NCBI GenBank assembly: GCA_023957755.1
Contig: JAMLGT010000007.1
Location: 1-64,000 of the forward strand
From: Chitinophagaceae bacterium
GTDB taxonomy: Bacteria; Bacteroidota; Bacteroidia; Chitinophagales; Chitinophagaceae
Direction: 5' to 3'
Length of the DNA: 64,000 nucleotides
Shown here: positions 52,091 to 62,100 of the stretch, piece after piece
Layout: each line of letters begins with the position of its first letter
Numbering within the stretch: position 1 is the stretch's first letter
Notes under the pieces: generated by a model
Database searches by the model: none
What the model was told of the DNA's origin: nothing
What the model saw: only the letters and a program-made list of their open reading frames with translations
Program-made: the position numbers and the translations under genes

Positions 52091-54370
52091 ATGAAAATAA
52101 TTATTAAGACTCTACTGTTGAGCATTTTTGTATTATCAATACAACAGACATGGGCTCAAAAAAAAGAAATAAAATCCAATAAGGATTTACCGGTACTTAA
52201 TTTCTCTACCGACGATCTTCAGCCAGATGATTCCGCCAGTGTAAATGCATGGATGAAAAAGGTGGCAGAAAAAGAGCTACCGCATATTGACAGCATACTA
52301 AGTAATTACAAAATAAATACTCCGGGCCTTCATTATTTATTGGCTGTAGCTAAACAATCCTGCAATTTCATATTAGGCAACTGGGAAGATTTGAAAGATT
52401 CAGATACTACAATGAAGGCACCCGAGTCAATTTCTGTTTATTTATGGAAAGGGGCACTCTTAGAATTCTCTTCTTATGCGAAGGTAATGTTGCAGCCCTC
52501 TCCTGACTTCAACAAGCAATTCATTCCTTTTATAAAAAAATCAATGGAACCTTTTGACGTAAAAGACGAAGGGAAAATAATTGACATGGCAAGCCGGCTA
52601 TCTTCTATTTTCTCACGCAGATATGAAGATGAAATTAAGAAGATAAAAGAACAACCAATTATCGGAGATACAGCTTTAATAAACGGGATCATTTCTTATG
52701 CTTACAGGCAATCCGAAAAAAACACCCGTGGCCTTCTAACTGAATATACCAATGACTTGATAAAAGAAGCCTATACAAGAGCTGATACTTTAAGAGGAAC
52801 CATCAACGCTGAAAGAGCCTGGTGGGATGTGCTCCGTTACGACATTACCATTAAACCGGATTACAACAGTAAAACCCTTTTGGGCAGCAACAATATTCAA
52901 TACAAAGTTTTAAGCAATCATCATCCTTTGGTGATGCAGATTGATTTACAGGAACCGTTGGTCATTGACAGTATTCTATTTAATTCAAAAACAAAACTGC
53001 AATACACCAGAGACGGGAATGCATGGCATGTGAAAGTCCCGAAGCAAAAGGCAGGCTCTGTAAATAATGTATTGGTCTATTATCATGGTAAAGTGCACGA
53101 AGCTATCCGTCCGCCATGGGATGGAGGTTTCATTTGGGCAAAGGACAGTCTCGGCAATCCATGGATAAGTGTGGCCTGCCAGGGTATAGGCGCCAGTATA
53201 TGGTACCCCAACAAAGACCATCAAAGTGATGAACCGGATAATGGTGCTTCTTTAACAATGATTGTTCCCGATACACTGATAGCTATTGCCAACGGACGTT
53301 TGCAATCCAAACAAAATAATCATGATGGCACCGAAACTTACAAATGGGCAGTAGTGAATCCCATCAACAATTACGACATCAGCGCCTACATCGGGAAGTA
53401 TATAAATTTTAGTGAGGTATATAAAGGAGAAAAAGGCAATCTGGATGTGAATTATTGGGTATTGAGTTACAATCTGCAAAAAGCAAAAAGCCACATGGTA
53501 CCTGAAGTTCACCGGATGCTTGAATCTCATGAATATTGGTTGGGCCCTTATCCATTTTATGAAGATGGTTACAAAATAGTGGAGGCTCCTCACTTGGGCA
53601 TGGAGCACCAGAGCGCCATTGCTTACGGCAATAAATACCAATACGGATATGCCGATCGTCCTAATACAGGATGGGTTACGAAATGGGACGCCATCATTGT
53701 ACACGAAAGCGGGCATGAATGGTTTGGAAATAATATTACCTCAAAAGACATTGCTGATATGTGGGTACATGAAGGTTTTACTACTTATAGTGAAGTATTA
53801 TTTACAGAATATTGGTATGGCACTGAGGCGGGAAATGAATATAATTATGAACTCAGAAGCATGATAGGAAACCAATTCCCGGTAATTGGTTATTATGGTG
53901 TAAATGATGACATAGCCGGTAGAAACGGTGACATGTATCCCAAAGGCGCCAACCTGCTGCACACCATTCGTCACAGTATGGATAATGATTCGCTTTTCCG
54001 AATGATTTTAAGAGGGCTCAATAAAACATTTTATCATCAAACGGTTACTTCAAATCAGATAGAAAATTATATCAGCCAACAATCAGGTTTTGATTACAGC
54101 AAAGTGTTTGACCAGTATTTAAGAAATACCGAAATACCGCAGTTGGAATATTATTTCAGTCCGGATAAAAAGAAAGTTTTTTATCGCTATACCAATTGCA
54201 TCAAGGGTTTTGATCTTCCGCTGGTATTGCAAAGCGATGCAGCAAAAATCAGGATTGTACCTGTAGAAAAATGGAACAGTAAAGCAATAAATAATGAAGA
54301 ATCTTTTTTATTCAACCCGAAGGCGATTGAGAAGATGTATTACATAGGAGTGAAGGGGGTGGAAAAATAA
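52091..54370 (+). CDS. Exported M1-family aminopeptidase
   Basis: This 759-residue protein has a signal peptide (ending QQTWAQ), a helical N-terminal extension of about 230 residues not usual for M1, and then the beta domain (WDVLRYDITIKPDYNSKTLLGSNNIQYK). The exopeptidase loop is APHLGMEHQSAIAYGN. The catalytic motif is HESGHEWFGNN (His538, Glu539, His542) with Glu561 in WVHEGFTTYSE. A C-terminal region contains YFSPDKKKVFYRYTN. All zinc ligands and spacing are intact, so an active periplasmic aminopeptidase is expected. It is larger and better conserved in its motifs than the first M1 enzyme of the island. Confidence 0.93.
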   Translation: MKIIIKTLLLSIFVLSIQQTWAQKKEIKSNKDLPVLNFSTDDLQPDDSASVNAWMKKVAEKELPHIDSILSNYKINTPGLHYLLAVAKQSCNFILGNWEDLKDSDTTMKAPESISVYLWKGALLEFSSYAKVMLQPSPDFNKQFIPFIKKSMEPFDVKDEGKIIDMASRLSSIFSRRYEDEIKKIKEQPIIGDTALINGIISYAYRQSEKNTRGLLTEYTNDLIKEAYTRADTLRGTINAERAWWDVLRYDITIKPDYNSKTLLGSNNIQYKVLSNHHPLVMQIDLQEPLVIDSILFNSKTKLQYTRDGNAWHVKVPKQKAGSVNNVLVYYHGKVHEAIRPPWDGGFIWAKDSLGNPWISVACQGIGASIWYPNKDHQSDEPDNGASLTMIVPDTLIAIANGRLQSKQNNHDGTETYKWAVVNPINNYDISAYIGKYINFSEVYKGEKGNLDVNYWVLSYNLQKAKSHMVPEVHRMLESHEYWLGPYPFYEDGYKIVEAPHLGMEHQSAIAYGNKYQYGYADRPNTGWVTKWDAIIVHESGHEWFGNNITSKDIADMWVHEGFTTYSEVLFTEYWYGTEAGNEYNYELRSMIGNQFPVIGYYGVNDDIAGRNGDMYPKGANLLHTIRHSMDNDSLFRMILRGLNKTFYHQTVTSNQIENYISQQSGFDYSKVFDQYLRNTEIPQLEYYFSPDKKKVFYRYTNCIKGFDLPLVLQSDAAKIRIVPVEKWNSKAINNEESFLFNPKAIEKMYYIGVKGVEK

Positions 54371-54460
54371 AGTAAAACTCTGGCAAAACAAAAATTAAAA
54401 GCCATGCGCATACCTCAGTGTCAATATTCATTTTGTATGGAGGACTGAAGAGCAGGTATC

Positions 54461-55065
54461 AATTGCCACGGGCTTTAGCCTGTGGAATAAAAAGAAAAAG
54501 TCAAATCGGCTTTAGCCGAACAGGTAAAGATAGAGTTTGAAAACAAAATAAAAATGATGAATCTAAGAATGCTTAAAAGATTTCGGCTAAAGCCGGTTAG
54601 GGGATGTAATTGGCTATTCCTCCAGCTAAAGCTGGAGGGAACTCAAAAAGAGAAAATAAGAAGGTAAAATTTTTTAAGAGAACCAATGATGAAGTTGAAA
54701 GAATTAATACAAAGTTTGAATTGCCACATGCTTTAGCCTGTGGAATAAGAAGTGAAAAGTCAAATCGGCTTTAGCCGAACAGGTGAAGATAGAGTTTGAA
54801 AACAAAATAAAAATGATGAATCAAAAAGTGATCAAAAGAATTTGGCTAAAGCCTGATGGGTTTGTGATTGGGGTAATCCTCCAGCTAAAGCTGGAGGGAA
54901 TTCAAAATAGAAGATAAGGGCATGAAATTCATTAAGGGAACCAATGATGGAGTTGAAAGAATTAAAAAAGGATTGAATTGGCACGTGCTTCAGATTGTGG
55001 AATAAAAAATGCAAAACCAAATTTGGCTTTAGCCAAAGCAGTGAAGGAAATTATCTGACAATAAA
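54461..55065. repeat. 258-bp tandem repeat with REP-like hairpins, about 2.4 copies
   Basis: Units begin at 54461, 54719 and 54976 (aattgcca..tgctt..ag..tgtggaata), spaced about 258 bp; the third is truncated near 55065. Each full unit holds CGGCTTTAGCCG (54507, 54766), its complement-type partner (54584), and the hairpin CCTCCAGCTAAAGCTGGAGG (54619-54638, 54878-54897). Copies 1 and 2 are similar but not identical. The short symmetric modules resemble REP elements mobilised by REP-associated tyrosine transposases; no such transposase is in the window. The array fills most of the 863-bp gap between the M1 and DUF885 genes. Confidence 0.85.
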
Positions 55066-55233
55066 ATATGATAAAATATGCAAGTACATCAACCGCATCT
55101 TCACATTCACCATAAGACAAAATGGAAAATAACCAGTAGAATCACTTAGATCATTAGTCAAAAAAAAAGTGTAGCAAATGATATGTAATAATTTTTTAAT
55201 CCTATTAAGTACAATTTTTAAAATATCTTAAAA

Positions 55234-57042
55234 ATGAAAGCAAAAACAATTTTAATCGTGTATGCACTGGTGTTATCAGCCTTCTGCATAACAGGATGCC
55301 ACCAGAACCAATCAAAAGGTAGTGTGGCAGAAATTGATTCCTCTGTAAACAAGAAATTAGAAAACCTGTTCAGCAATTACTGGGAAGAATATTTAAAATT
55401 ATTCCCATTTCGTGCCACATTTTATGGTGACAATCGGTACAATGATCAGTTTCACAACGACCAAACGCAATCTTACCGCGATACTCTAAAAAATTTTTAT
55501 CAATCGTATTTGGACTCTGCAAAAACTTTTGACCGCAGCAAACTCACCGATGAAAACAAAACCAACTACGACGTTTTTGTTTATGAAATGAACCGGCAGT
55601 TGGATGGACTGAAGCTGAACACCTGGATGATCCCCTTTGACCAGATCAACGGAGGGGCCATTTCATTGCCCTTGGGAAATACTATGTTTCCCTTTAAAAC
55701 CGTGAAGGATTATGACAACTGGCTAAGCCGGTTGAACAAATTTCCCGCATGGGCAGATTCTGCTATCGGAAATTTCCGAAAGGGAATGGCTGCCGGGGTG
55801 GTATTGCCAAAAGCACTGGTTATCAAAATGATTCCAGAGATGCAAAACCTCGTCGTAACCGACCCCACGAAAAGTTTATTCTACCAGCCGGTAACACATT
55901 TGCCAAAAGATTTTTCTGCAGCCGACAGTCAGAGATTAGTGAATGATTACAGGCAGGTAGTTCTTAATGTAATAATACCTACCTATAAAAAATTGGGTGA
56001 CTTCCTGAAAAACGAATACCTGCCCAAGACACGCACCACATCAGGCCTTTCGGCTATTCCAGGTGGAGATAAGATGTATGCTTATGATGTTAAATCATGG
56101 ACGACTACTGATGAAACCCCGGAACAATTTTATCAGACCGGCCTTGAACAGGTAGCTATCATTACACATGAAATGGACAGCGTAATGACTGCCACCGGAT
56201 TTAAAGGCGACTTAAAGGCTTTCTTTCATTTTATGAATACAGATAAAAGGTTCTTTCCTTTCAAAACCCCACAGCAGGTTTTGGATTCTTTTGAAATGAT
56301 TCATAAAATAGTGGATGCGCATGTAAATAAACTGTTTGATATCATTCCAAAAACACCTTTTGTCATTCGGCAGGTTGAAAAGTTTCGGGAGAATACAGTA
56401 GGAGTTCCTCAATACCAACCGGGAGCGCCGGATGGTAGCAGACCGGGCGTATTCTACGTGCCTATTCCCGATGCTTCAAAGTTCAATGCTACTCCCATGG
56501 ATGATTATTTTCTTCATGAAGCCATTCCCGGGCATCACTACCAGATTTCATTGCAACAGGAAGATACTTCGCTTCCAAAGTTTCGCCGTTTTGGCAGATA
56601 TGGGGTTTACGTTGAAGGTTACGCTTTTTATTGCGAATCATTGGGCAGGGACTTAGGATTATATAAGGATCCCTACCAGTATTTCGCATCTCTGACATGG
56701 CAGATGCACCGTGCTATTCGGCTTGTAGTAGATGCAGGCATTCATGCTAAAGGCATGACGCGGGAGCAGGCTATAAAATATATGATGGATCATGAGGCAG
56801 TGACCGAACCTGTTGCCACGGCAGAGATCGAGCGCTATATGGCCATGCCGGGACAAGCACTTACCTACATGACTGGCCGGTTGAAAATTCTGGAGCTGCG
56901 CAATAAACATGAAAAAGAATTGGGCAACAAATTCAGCATTATCAAATTTCATCATGAACTGTTGAGTGGTGGAAGTATGCCGTTGCAGATACTGGAGAAA
57001 AGAATGAATGAGTGGGCAGAAAAAATAAAGAGTGGAAAATGA
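55234..57042 (+). CDS. DUF885 family lipoprotein
   Basis: This 602-residue protein has a lipoprotein signal (MKAKTILIVYALVLSAFCITGC, Cys22). DUF885 features follow: FDQINGGAISLP, LPKALVIKMIPEM, GGDKMYAYDVKSWTTTDETPEQFYQ, and the HEAIPGHH motif (His428, Glu429, His434, His435), near-invariant in the family. RFGRYGVYVEGYAFYCESLG and the TREQAIKYMMDHEAVTEPVATAEIERYMAMPGQALTYMTG block complete the pattern. The HExxPGHH motif suggests a metal-dependent hydrolase, and some relatives are reported as peptidases. It is probably anchored to the outer membrane. It starts 168 bp after the repeat array and is closely followed by the HExxH gene. Confidence 0.88.
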   Translation: MKAKTILIVYALVLSAFCITGCHQNQSKGSVAEIDSSVNKKLENLFSNYWEEYLKLFPFRATFYGDNRYNDQFHNDQTQSYRDTLKNFYQSYLDSAKTFDRSKLTDENKTNYDVFVYEMNRQLDGLKLNTWMIPFDQINGGAISLPLGNTMFPFKTVKDYDNWLSRLNKFPAWADSAIGNFRKGMAAGVVLPKALVIKMIPEMQNLVVTDPTKSLFYQPVTHLPKDFSAADSQRLVNDYRQVVLNVIIPTYKKLGDFLKNEYLPKTRTTSGLSAIPGGDKMYAYDVKSWTTTDETPEQFYQTGLEQVAIITHEMDSVMTATGFKGDLKAFFHFMNTDKRFFPFKTPQQVLDSFEMIHKIVDAHVNKLFDIIPKTPFVIRQVEKFRENTVGVPQYQPGAPDGSRPGVFYVPIPDASKFNATPMDDYFLHEAIPGHHYQISLQQEDTSLPKFRRFGRYGVYVEGYAFYCESLGRDLGLYKDPYQYFASLTWQMHRAIRLVVDAGIHAKGMTREQAIKYMMDHEAVTEPVATAEIERYMAMPGQALTYMTGRLKILELRNKHEKELGNKFSIIKFHHELLSGGSMPLQILEKRMNEWAEKIKSGK

Positions 57043-57055
57043 AAAATATACAACT

Positions 57056-57928
57056 ATGAAATCAAAAATCCTTTTTACTGTCGTAATGCTTTATGCTAAT
57101 TGCAGTTTCGCACAGCAACAATTTGCCGGAGCAAAAGGCTATTACCGTTTTGAAGCCAAAGAAGCCGCAAAGATTGGCGCTGCCATCAACGCTGCACATT
57201 GGGATACGCTACCCGGAAAAATTCCTGTGCTATACAGTAAAAATTCTGCAGTACGGGCCAAAGCTATTCAGGCATTGGTAGAGGAATGTGCTGAATTTTA
57301 TAAACCGTTATTCCCGAAAATAAAATTCGATTTATACATCATGGTGCTTAATCAAAAGGACTGGAATAAGATTCATCTGACCAGCATAAGCAATTATGGA
57401 ATGCCCAATTATATCCCTGAAATCAGAAAGCTATTTGCAGCGGCAGATAAGAAAGCTGTCGGAAAACTATTTGGCGAAACAGATAACACCCCTGATACAC
57501 ATTTGTCACGTTTTGATTGCATTGCCCTGCACGAATTGGGACATGCTTTTCTGCAAACCTTTAATAAACTTTATACGGGGAACCTTTGGAGCGATGAATT
57601 TCTGGCTTCTTATTTTGCTATTTGTTTTTTTGAGCAACACAAGAATTATCCGGGTCTGCCACAGGTTGGCGAAACAGGATATACTCCAAAATACAAGACC
57701 CTTGCAGACTTTGAACGCTTGTATTCCAATGTGGGAGCTCAGAATTATGGATGGTACCAGGCACAATTTCAAAACCTTGGTTACATGCTGTACCCAAAGT
57801 TTAAAACAGAACTCATCAAAAAATTTATTGAAAATAATTCTGCCAAAGGCAAGAAACTGTCGTCAATAGATTTACTGAAACAGCTTGCTCCGGACATAAT
57901 GAATAAATGGCTGAAGGGAATGGAATAA
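57056..57928 (+). CDS. Exported HExxH putative metallopeptidase, family unassigned
   Basis: ATG at 57056 gives a clean signal peptide (MKSKILFTVVMLYANCSFAQ); the earlier ATG at 57032 would overlap the DUF885 gene. The 290-residue product shows HELGH (His159, Glu160, His163) followed by a Glu-rich helix at SDEFLASYFA, about 20 residues later, fitting a gluzincin zinc site. Other recognisable families are not apparent. It is probably a periplasmic zinc protease acting with the neighbouring peptidases. It starts 13 bp after DUF885, so it is likely in the same transcript. Confidence 0.75.
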   Translation: MKSKILFTVVMLYANCSFAQQQFAGAKGYYRFEAKEAAKIGAAINAAHWDTLPGKIPVLYSKNSAVRAKAIQALVEECAEFYKPLFPKIKFDLYIMVLNQKDWNKIHLTSISNYGMPNYIPEIRKLFAAADKKAVGKLFGETDNTPDTHLSRFDCIALHELGHAFLQTFNKLYTGNLWSDEFLASYFAICFFEQHKNYPGLPQVGETGYTPKYKTLADFERLYSNVGAQNYGWYQAQFQNLGYMLYPKFKTELIKKFIENNSAKGKKLSSIDLLKQLAPDIMNKWLKGME

Positions 57929-57950
57929 AATATCAACTAAAATTTTTTAT

Positions 57951-58415
57951 ATGAAAACAATACTATTCACTTTGCTGATTCAAATGTGCATTGGGTATGC
58001 AGATGCCCAAAGCGCCCGCCTGGTCATTGATAAGGAAGACCTGTTCACAACACAGGAAGAAGCCCATATTGACAGCGTACTTCAAGCGTATCATAAAAAG
58101 AGCGGTAACCTGATGGCGTTATATACTGATACTGCCGATGTATCAGCAGAATATTTCGGCAACAGGGTAGAAGCGTTGTTTGCCCGCGACTTCACGGACA
58201 GTGCTTACAGCTATATCTTAATGTTGAGCCGGAATCATTCGATGATGATTTCTTCATTAAATAAGAAAACTGACCCTTTTCTAAATAATGAACTCCTACT
58301 GAATATCCTGAACACAGGTATCCCTTCCATTAAAGAAAAACGCAGAGAGGAAGGAGTACTGCAGATTTTCAATAAGGCAATGGAGTTTTTGGACTCTTTG
58401 CCTAAAAATAATTGA
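57951..58415 (+). CDS. Small exported TPM-domain protein
   Basis: The 154-residue product has a signal peptide (to about 20, ending YADAQ). A TPM (YgcG/Psb32) type domain follows: DKEDLFTTQEEAHIDSVLQAYHKKSGNLMALYTDTAD, AEYFGNRVEALFARDF, YILMLSRNHSMMISS and a C-terminal helix around LLLNILNTGIPSIKEKRREEGVLQIFNKAME. TPM proteins are exported or membrane proteins of mostly unknown function, and some act as phosphatases. It begins 22 bp after the HExxH gene and ends 19 bp before the broken hydrolase. Confidence 0.75.
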   Translation: MKTILFTLLIQMCIGYADAQSARLVIDKEDLFTTQEEAHIDSVLQAYHKKSGNLMALYTDTADVSAEYFGNRVEALFARDFTDSAYSYILMLSRNHSMMISSLNKKTDPFLNNELLLNILNTGIPSIKEKRREEGVLQIFNKAMEFLDSLPKNN

Positions 58416-58434
58416 AGAGCAAAAACAATAGATT

Positions 58435-59050
58435 ATGAGATCAATAAAAACATCCTGCACCACAATTGAGAGGATATTATTTGCAATTACATGTTATTCG
58501 CAAAGGAATCAAATCCCTTGTAGCAACAACCCAAAAGCCTGGCATTATACCCATTCAAACGGTATTGATCTGTACCATGAGATCTATGGAAAAGAACAAC
58601 CATTACTTATTAATCATGGCAATTATGGTTCACTAAGTGCCGGCATGAATCAGATTCCTTTCTTTTCCAACTATTTTAAAGTGAATGCTGCGCGCAGCCT
58701 TGTACAGGGCAAGATCAATGACCACAGTGCTAGTCTTACCTATTCATCAATAACTGAAGATTTCAATGCACTTCTTAATTGTCTGAAATTTGACTCAGCG
58801 CTCATTTTCGGTCAAAAGAGATTTAATACGTTTGCCGCATATTGCAGAGATCTTTCATGCCATACCGTATTCCAATCTATGTGTATTACCCCGTGCTCCC
58901 CATTTTACATTGAGGGGAAACTTCACCGGTTTCGATGAAGCCCTGTATGGTTTTTTTACCGAACCCTTTATAACGCCTGATTCTGAAGATAAAATGAAAA
59001 AAATATTTGACAACATTAAAACAAAAAAACGATGGAAATTACAGGGATAA
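58435..59050 (+). pseudogene. Broken alpha/beta hydrolase gene
   Basis: The first frame (from 58435) reads like the N-terminal half of an exported alpha/beta hydrolase. It has NGIDLYHEIYGKEQPLLINHGNYGS, then NQIPFFSNYFKV, then FNALLNCLKFDSALIFGQ, stopping before the nucleophile elbow. The match to the C-terminal half continues in another frame (58790-59050) as IAEIFHAIPYSNLCVLPRAPHF, then FFTEPFITPDSEDK. About a hundred residues carrying the nucleophile and lid are missing, and the usual DSRAQGKS-like segment reads RSLVQGKI. The frameshift and deletion fall near 58815-58840. The gene is non-functional. Confidence 0.8.
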
Positions 59051-59114
59051 AAAACAAACAATAGTTCACAAACAAATGACACCACATTCTCATCTATATA
59101 AATCAACTTTAAAA

Positions 59115-62100
59115 ATGAAAAGGATAATTATTTTTATTGCACTGGCTCTCTTGTCGTGCGATGTGCCCGCACAGATTACGCCACTCTGGTTAATGAATCC
59201 ATCTATATCGCCAGATGGACAAACTATTGCCTTCGGTTATAAGGGACGATTATATACCGTAAGCGCTGCGGGTGGTACGGCAGTGCCACTGACAGTAGGA
59301 GGTGCTTATGACCAAATGCCCGTATGGAGCCATGATGGGAAATCTATTGCATTCGCCAGTGATCGGTACGGCAACTTCGATGTGTTCGTCATATCCGTAA
59401 AAGGTGGCACGGCCAGGAGACTTACTTATTTCAGTGGAAATGATTTCCCGACAGACTTCTCTCCTGACAATAAGAAGGTATTATTTCTTTCGGCCCGAAA
59501 TGCACCGGCAAAGAGTGTAAGATTTAGCATCGGCTTGTTCAAGAACCTTTATGAAGTTTCTACTGATGGCGGAAGGCCGGTACTGGTAAGTGCTGCGGGA
59601 ATGGAACGCGCACACTACAACACCAGCGGATCGCAAATCATATTTGAAGACGTTAAGGGGTACGAAGATGCATGGCGCAAGCACGCCACATCCGCAGTTA
59701 CCCGCGATGTATGGCTGTTTGATATTCCTTCTCAAAAATACAGACAAATAAGCACCTTCAATGGGGAGGACAGAGAACCGGTTTTCAGTAACGACGGCAA
59801 ATCAGTCTATTACCTGAGTGAACAGAAAGGCACTCAGAATATTTTCAAAACCAGCCTGGCATCCAATACAAACGATCAACAACTGACCACATTCAAAACA
59901 AATCCTGTTCGCAACCTCAGCAGTTCGTCAAATGATGTACTATGCTTTACCTGGAATGGTGAAATCTATACACAGCATCCAAACTCGCAGCCGGCAAAAG
60001 TTTCTATCAGGATTGTCAATGCAGGAGATGATGACATACAAAAAAACATTCCTGTCAGTGGCGATATCAGTGAGTTCGCTGTAAGCCCCAATGGGAAAGA
60101 AATTGCTTTTGTAAACAGAGGAGAAATCTTCGTCACAGCAGTCCAAAACGGGGAAACAAAAAGAGTCACCAACACACCACAGCAGGAACGAATGATACAA
60201 TGGGCACCTGACGGCCGTAGCCTGATTTACGCTACCGAAAGAGGCAATAGCTGGGACATTTACCAATCATCCATTGCCCGAAAAGAGGAACCCTACTTTT
60301 ATGCTTCCACTATTCTGAAAGAAGAACCGGTCATCGCCACAGAAAGGGAAGAATATCAACCCAAATACTCTCCTGATGGAAAGAAAATTGGTTATATAGA
60401 AGAGCGGAATACCTTGAAGGTGTACGACATCGCCACAAAAAAAACAGTAACCATATTGCCGGAAGGCAGTAATTATTCCTATGCGGATGGCGACTGGAGT
60501 TTTTCCTGGAGCCCGGATAGCAGGTGGCTCATCTTCGACAATGCAAACGGAAATGCTTTTATTAGTAACATAGCCATGAAGAAAGCCGATGGCTCTTCGC
60601 AAATATTTTTTCCGGTTACCAGTGGATTTGGAGAGAGCAATGGCAAGTGGGTACTGGATGGCAAGGCATTGCTTTGGCAGAGTAACAGACTGGGTAGAAA
60701 ATCATTAGCCTTTCAGGGCAGTAGTGAAGATGATGTATATGCGGTATTCTTCGACAAGGCTGCTTACGACCAATTCAAGCTAAGTAAAGAAGACTTTGCG
60801 CTACTCAAAGAAAAAGCGCGGGATACATCAAAAGCAAAAGCAGCTGATAAAAAAGCTGTTGAAGATTCAATAAAAGAACTAAAGCCAGATCTAACCGACC
60901 TGGAAAATCGCCAGGTGCGCCTTACCATCAATAGTAGCACTATCAGCGATTACGTATTATCTAATGACAGCAATAAATTATATTACCTCGCTGAATTTGA
61001 AAAAGGATTTGACTTATGGGAAACCAACCCCAGAACACACAATACAAGAATTCTTGCAAAGTTAGGCGGCACTGCGAGTAGCTTATCCCTGAGCAAAGAC
61101 GGCAACACACTGTTCCTTAGTTCAAAAGGCGGACTATTGCAGGTGAATACCAAAAGCGGAAAAGTAACCCCCATACCGATAAAAAGTAATATGCTCTTAG
61201 ATGAAGCTGCCGAACGAGCCTATATTTTTGAACACACATGGCGTCAGGTAAAAAAGAAATTATACGACCCGAAACTTGGCGGTGTAGATTGGGATGGATA
61301 TAAAAATATATATCAACGTTTCCTGCCACATATCAACAACAATTACGATTTTCAGGTGTTGCTGAGCGAGTTTTTGGGTGAACTGGATGTATCCCATTCT
61401 GGTGGAAGATACCGGCCTGTTAACAATGATGGCGACCAGACCGCTTCATTAGGATTACTCTACGATGAAACCTATAAGGGTAAGGGTTTGAAGATTACAG
61501 AAGTGATCGCCGGAGGGCCAATCGACCTGGCAAAAAGCAAAGTAAAACCCGGTGATATACTTGAAGCTATCGACGGGCAGCCTATCACAGACGATACTGA
61601 CTGGAATGCTTTACTCAACCATAAGGCAGGAAAAAATACACTGCTGTCTTTCTCCGGGCCTTCGGGTAATTGGGAAGAAGTGATACGTCCGGGCACACCT
61701 GCCGGGGAGGCAAATCTAATGTACAAGCGCTGGACAAAAATGATGGCCGAAATGGTGGACAAACTTAGTGGCGGGAAAATAGGCTACGTACACGTGAGAG
61801 GAATGAATGATGCAAGCTTTCGTGATACTTATGACAGAGTGCTGGGTAAGGAGAGAGAAAAAAAGGCTTTGATAGTAGATACACGCTTCAATGGGGGCGG
61901 ATGGCTTCATGATGATTTAGCCACTTTTCTTTCCGGAAAAAATTATTTGCGATTTGCACCTCAGGGCCACTTACTAAAAGATGGTGAACCATTAAACAAG
62001 TGGCAAAAACCCAGTTGTGTATTGATGAGCGAAAGCAACTACAGCGATGCCTTTATCTTTCCTTATGTGTTTAAAGAATTGGGTATAGGCAAACTGATAG

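Noticed and set aside
54461-55065. CRISPR array
   Set aside because: The unit is 258 bp with internal hairpins, not short repeats with unique spacers, and no cas genes are present.
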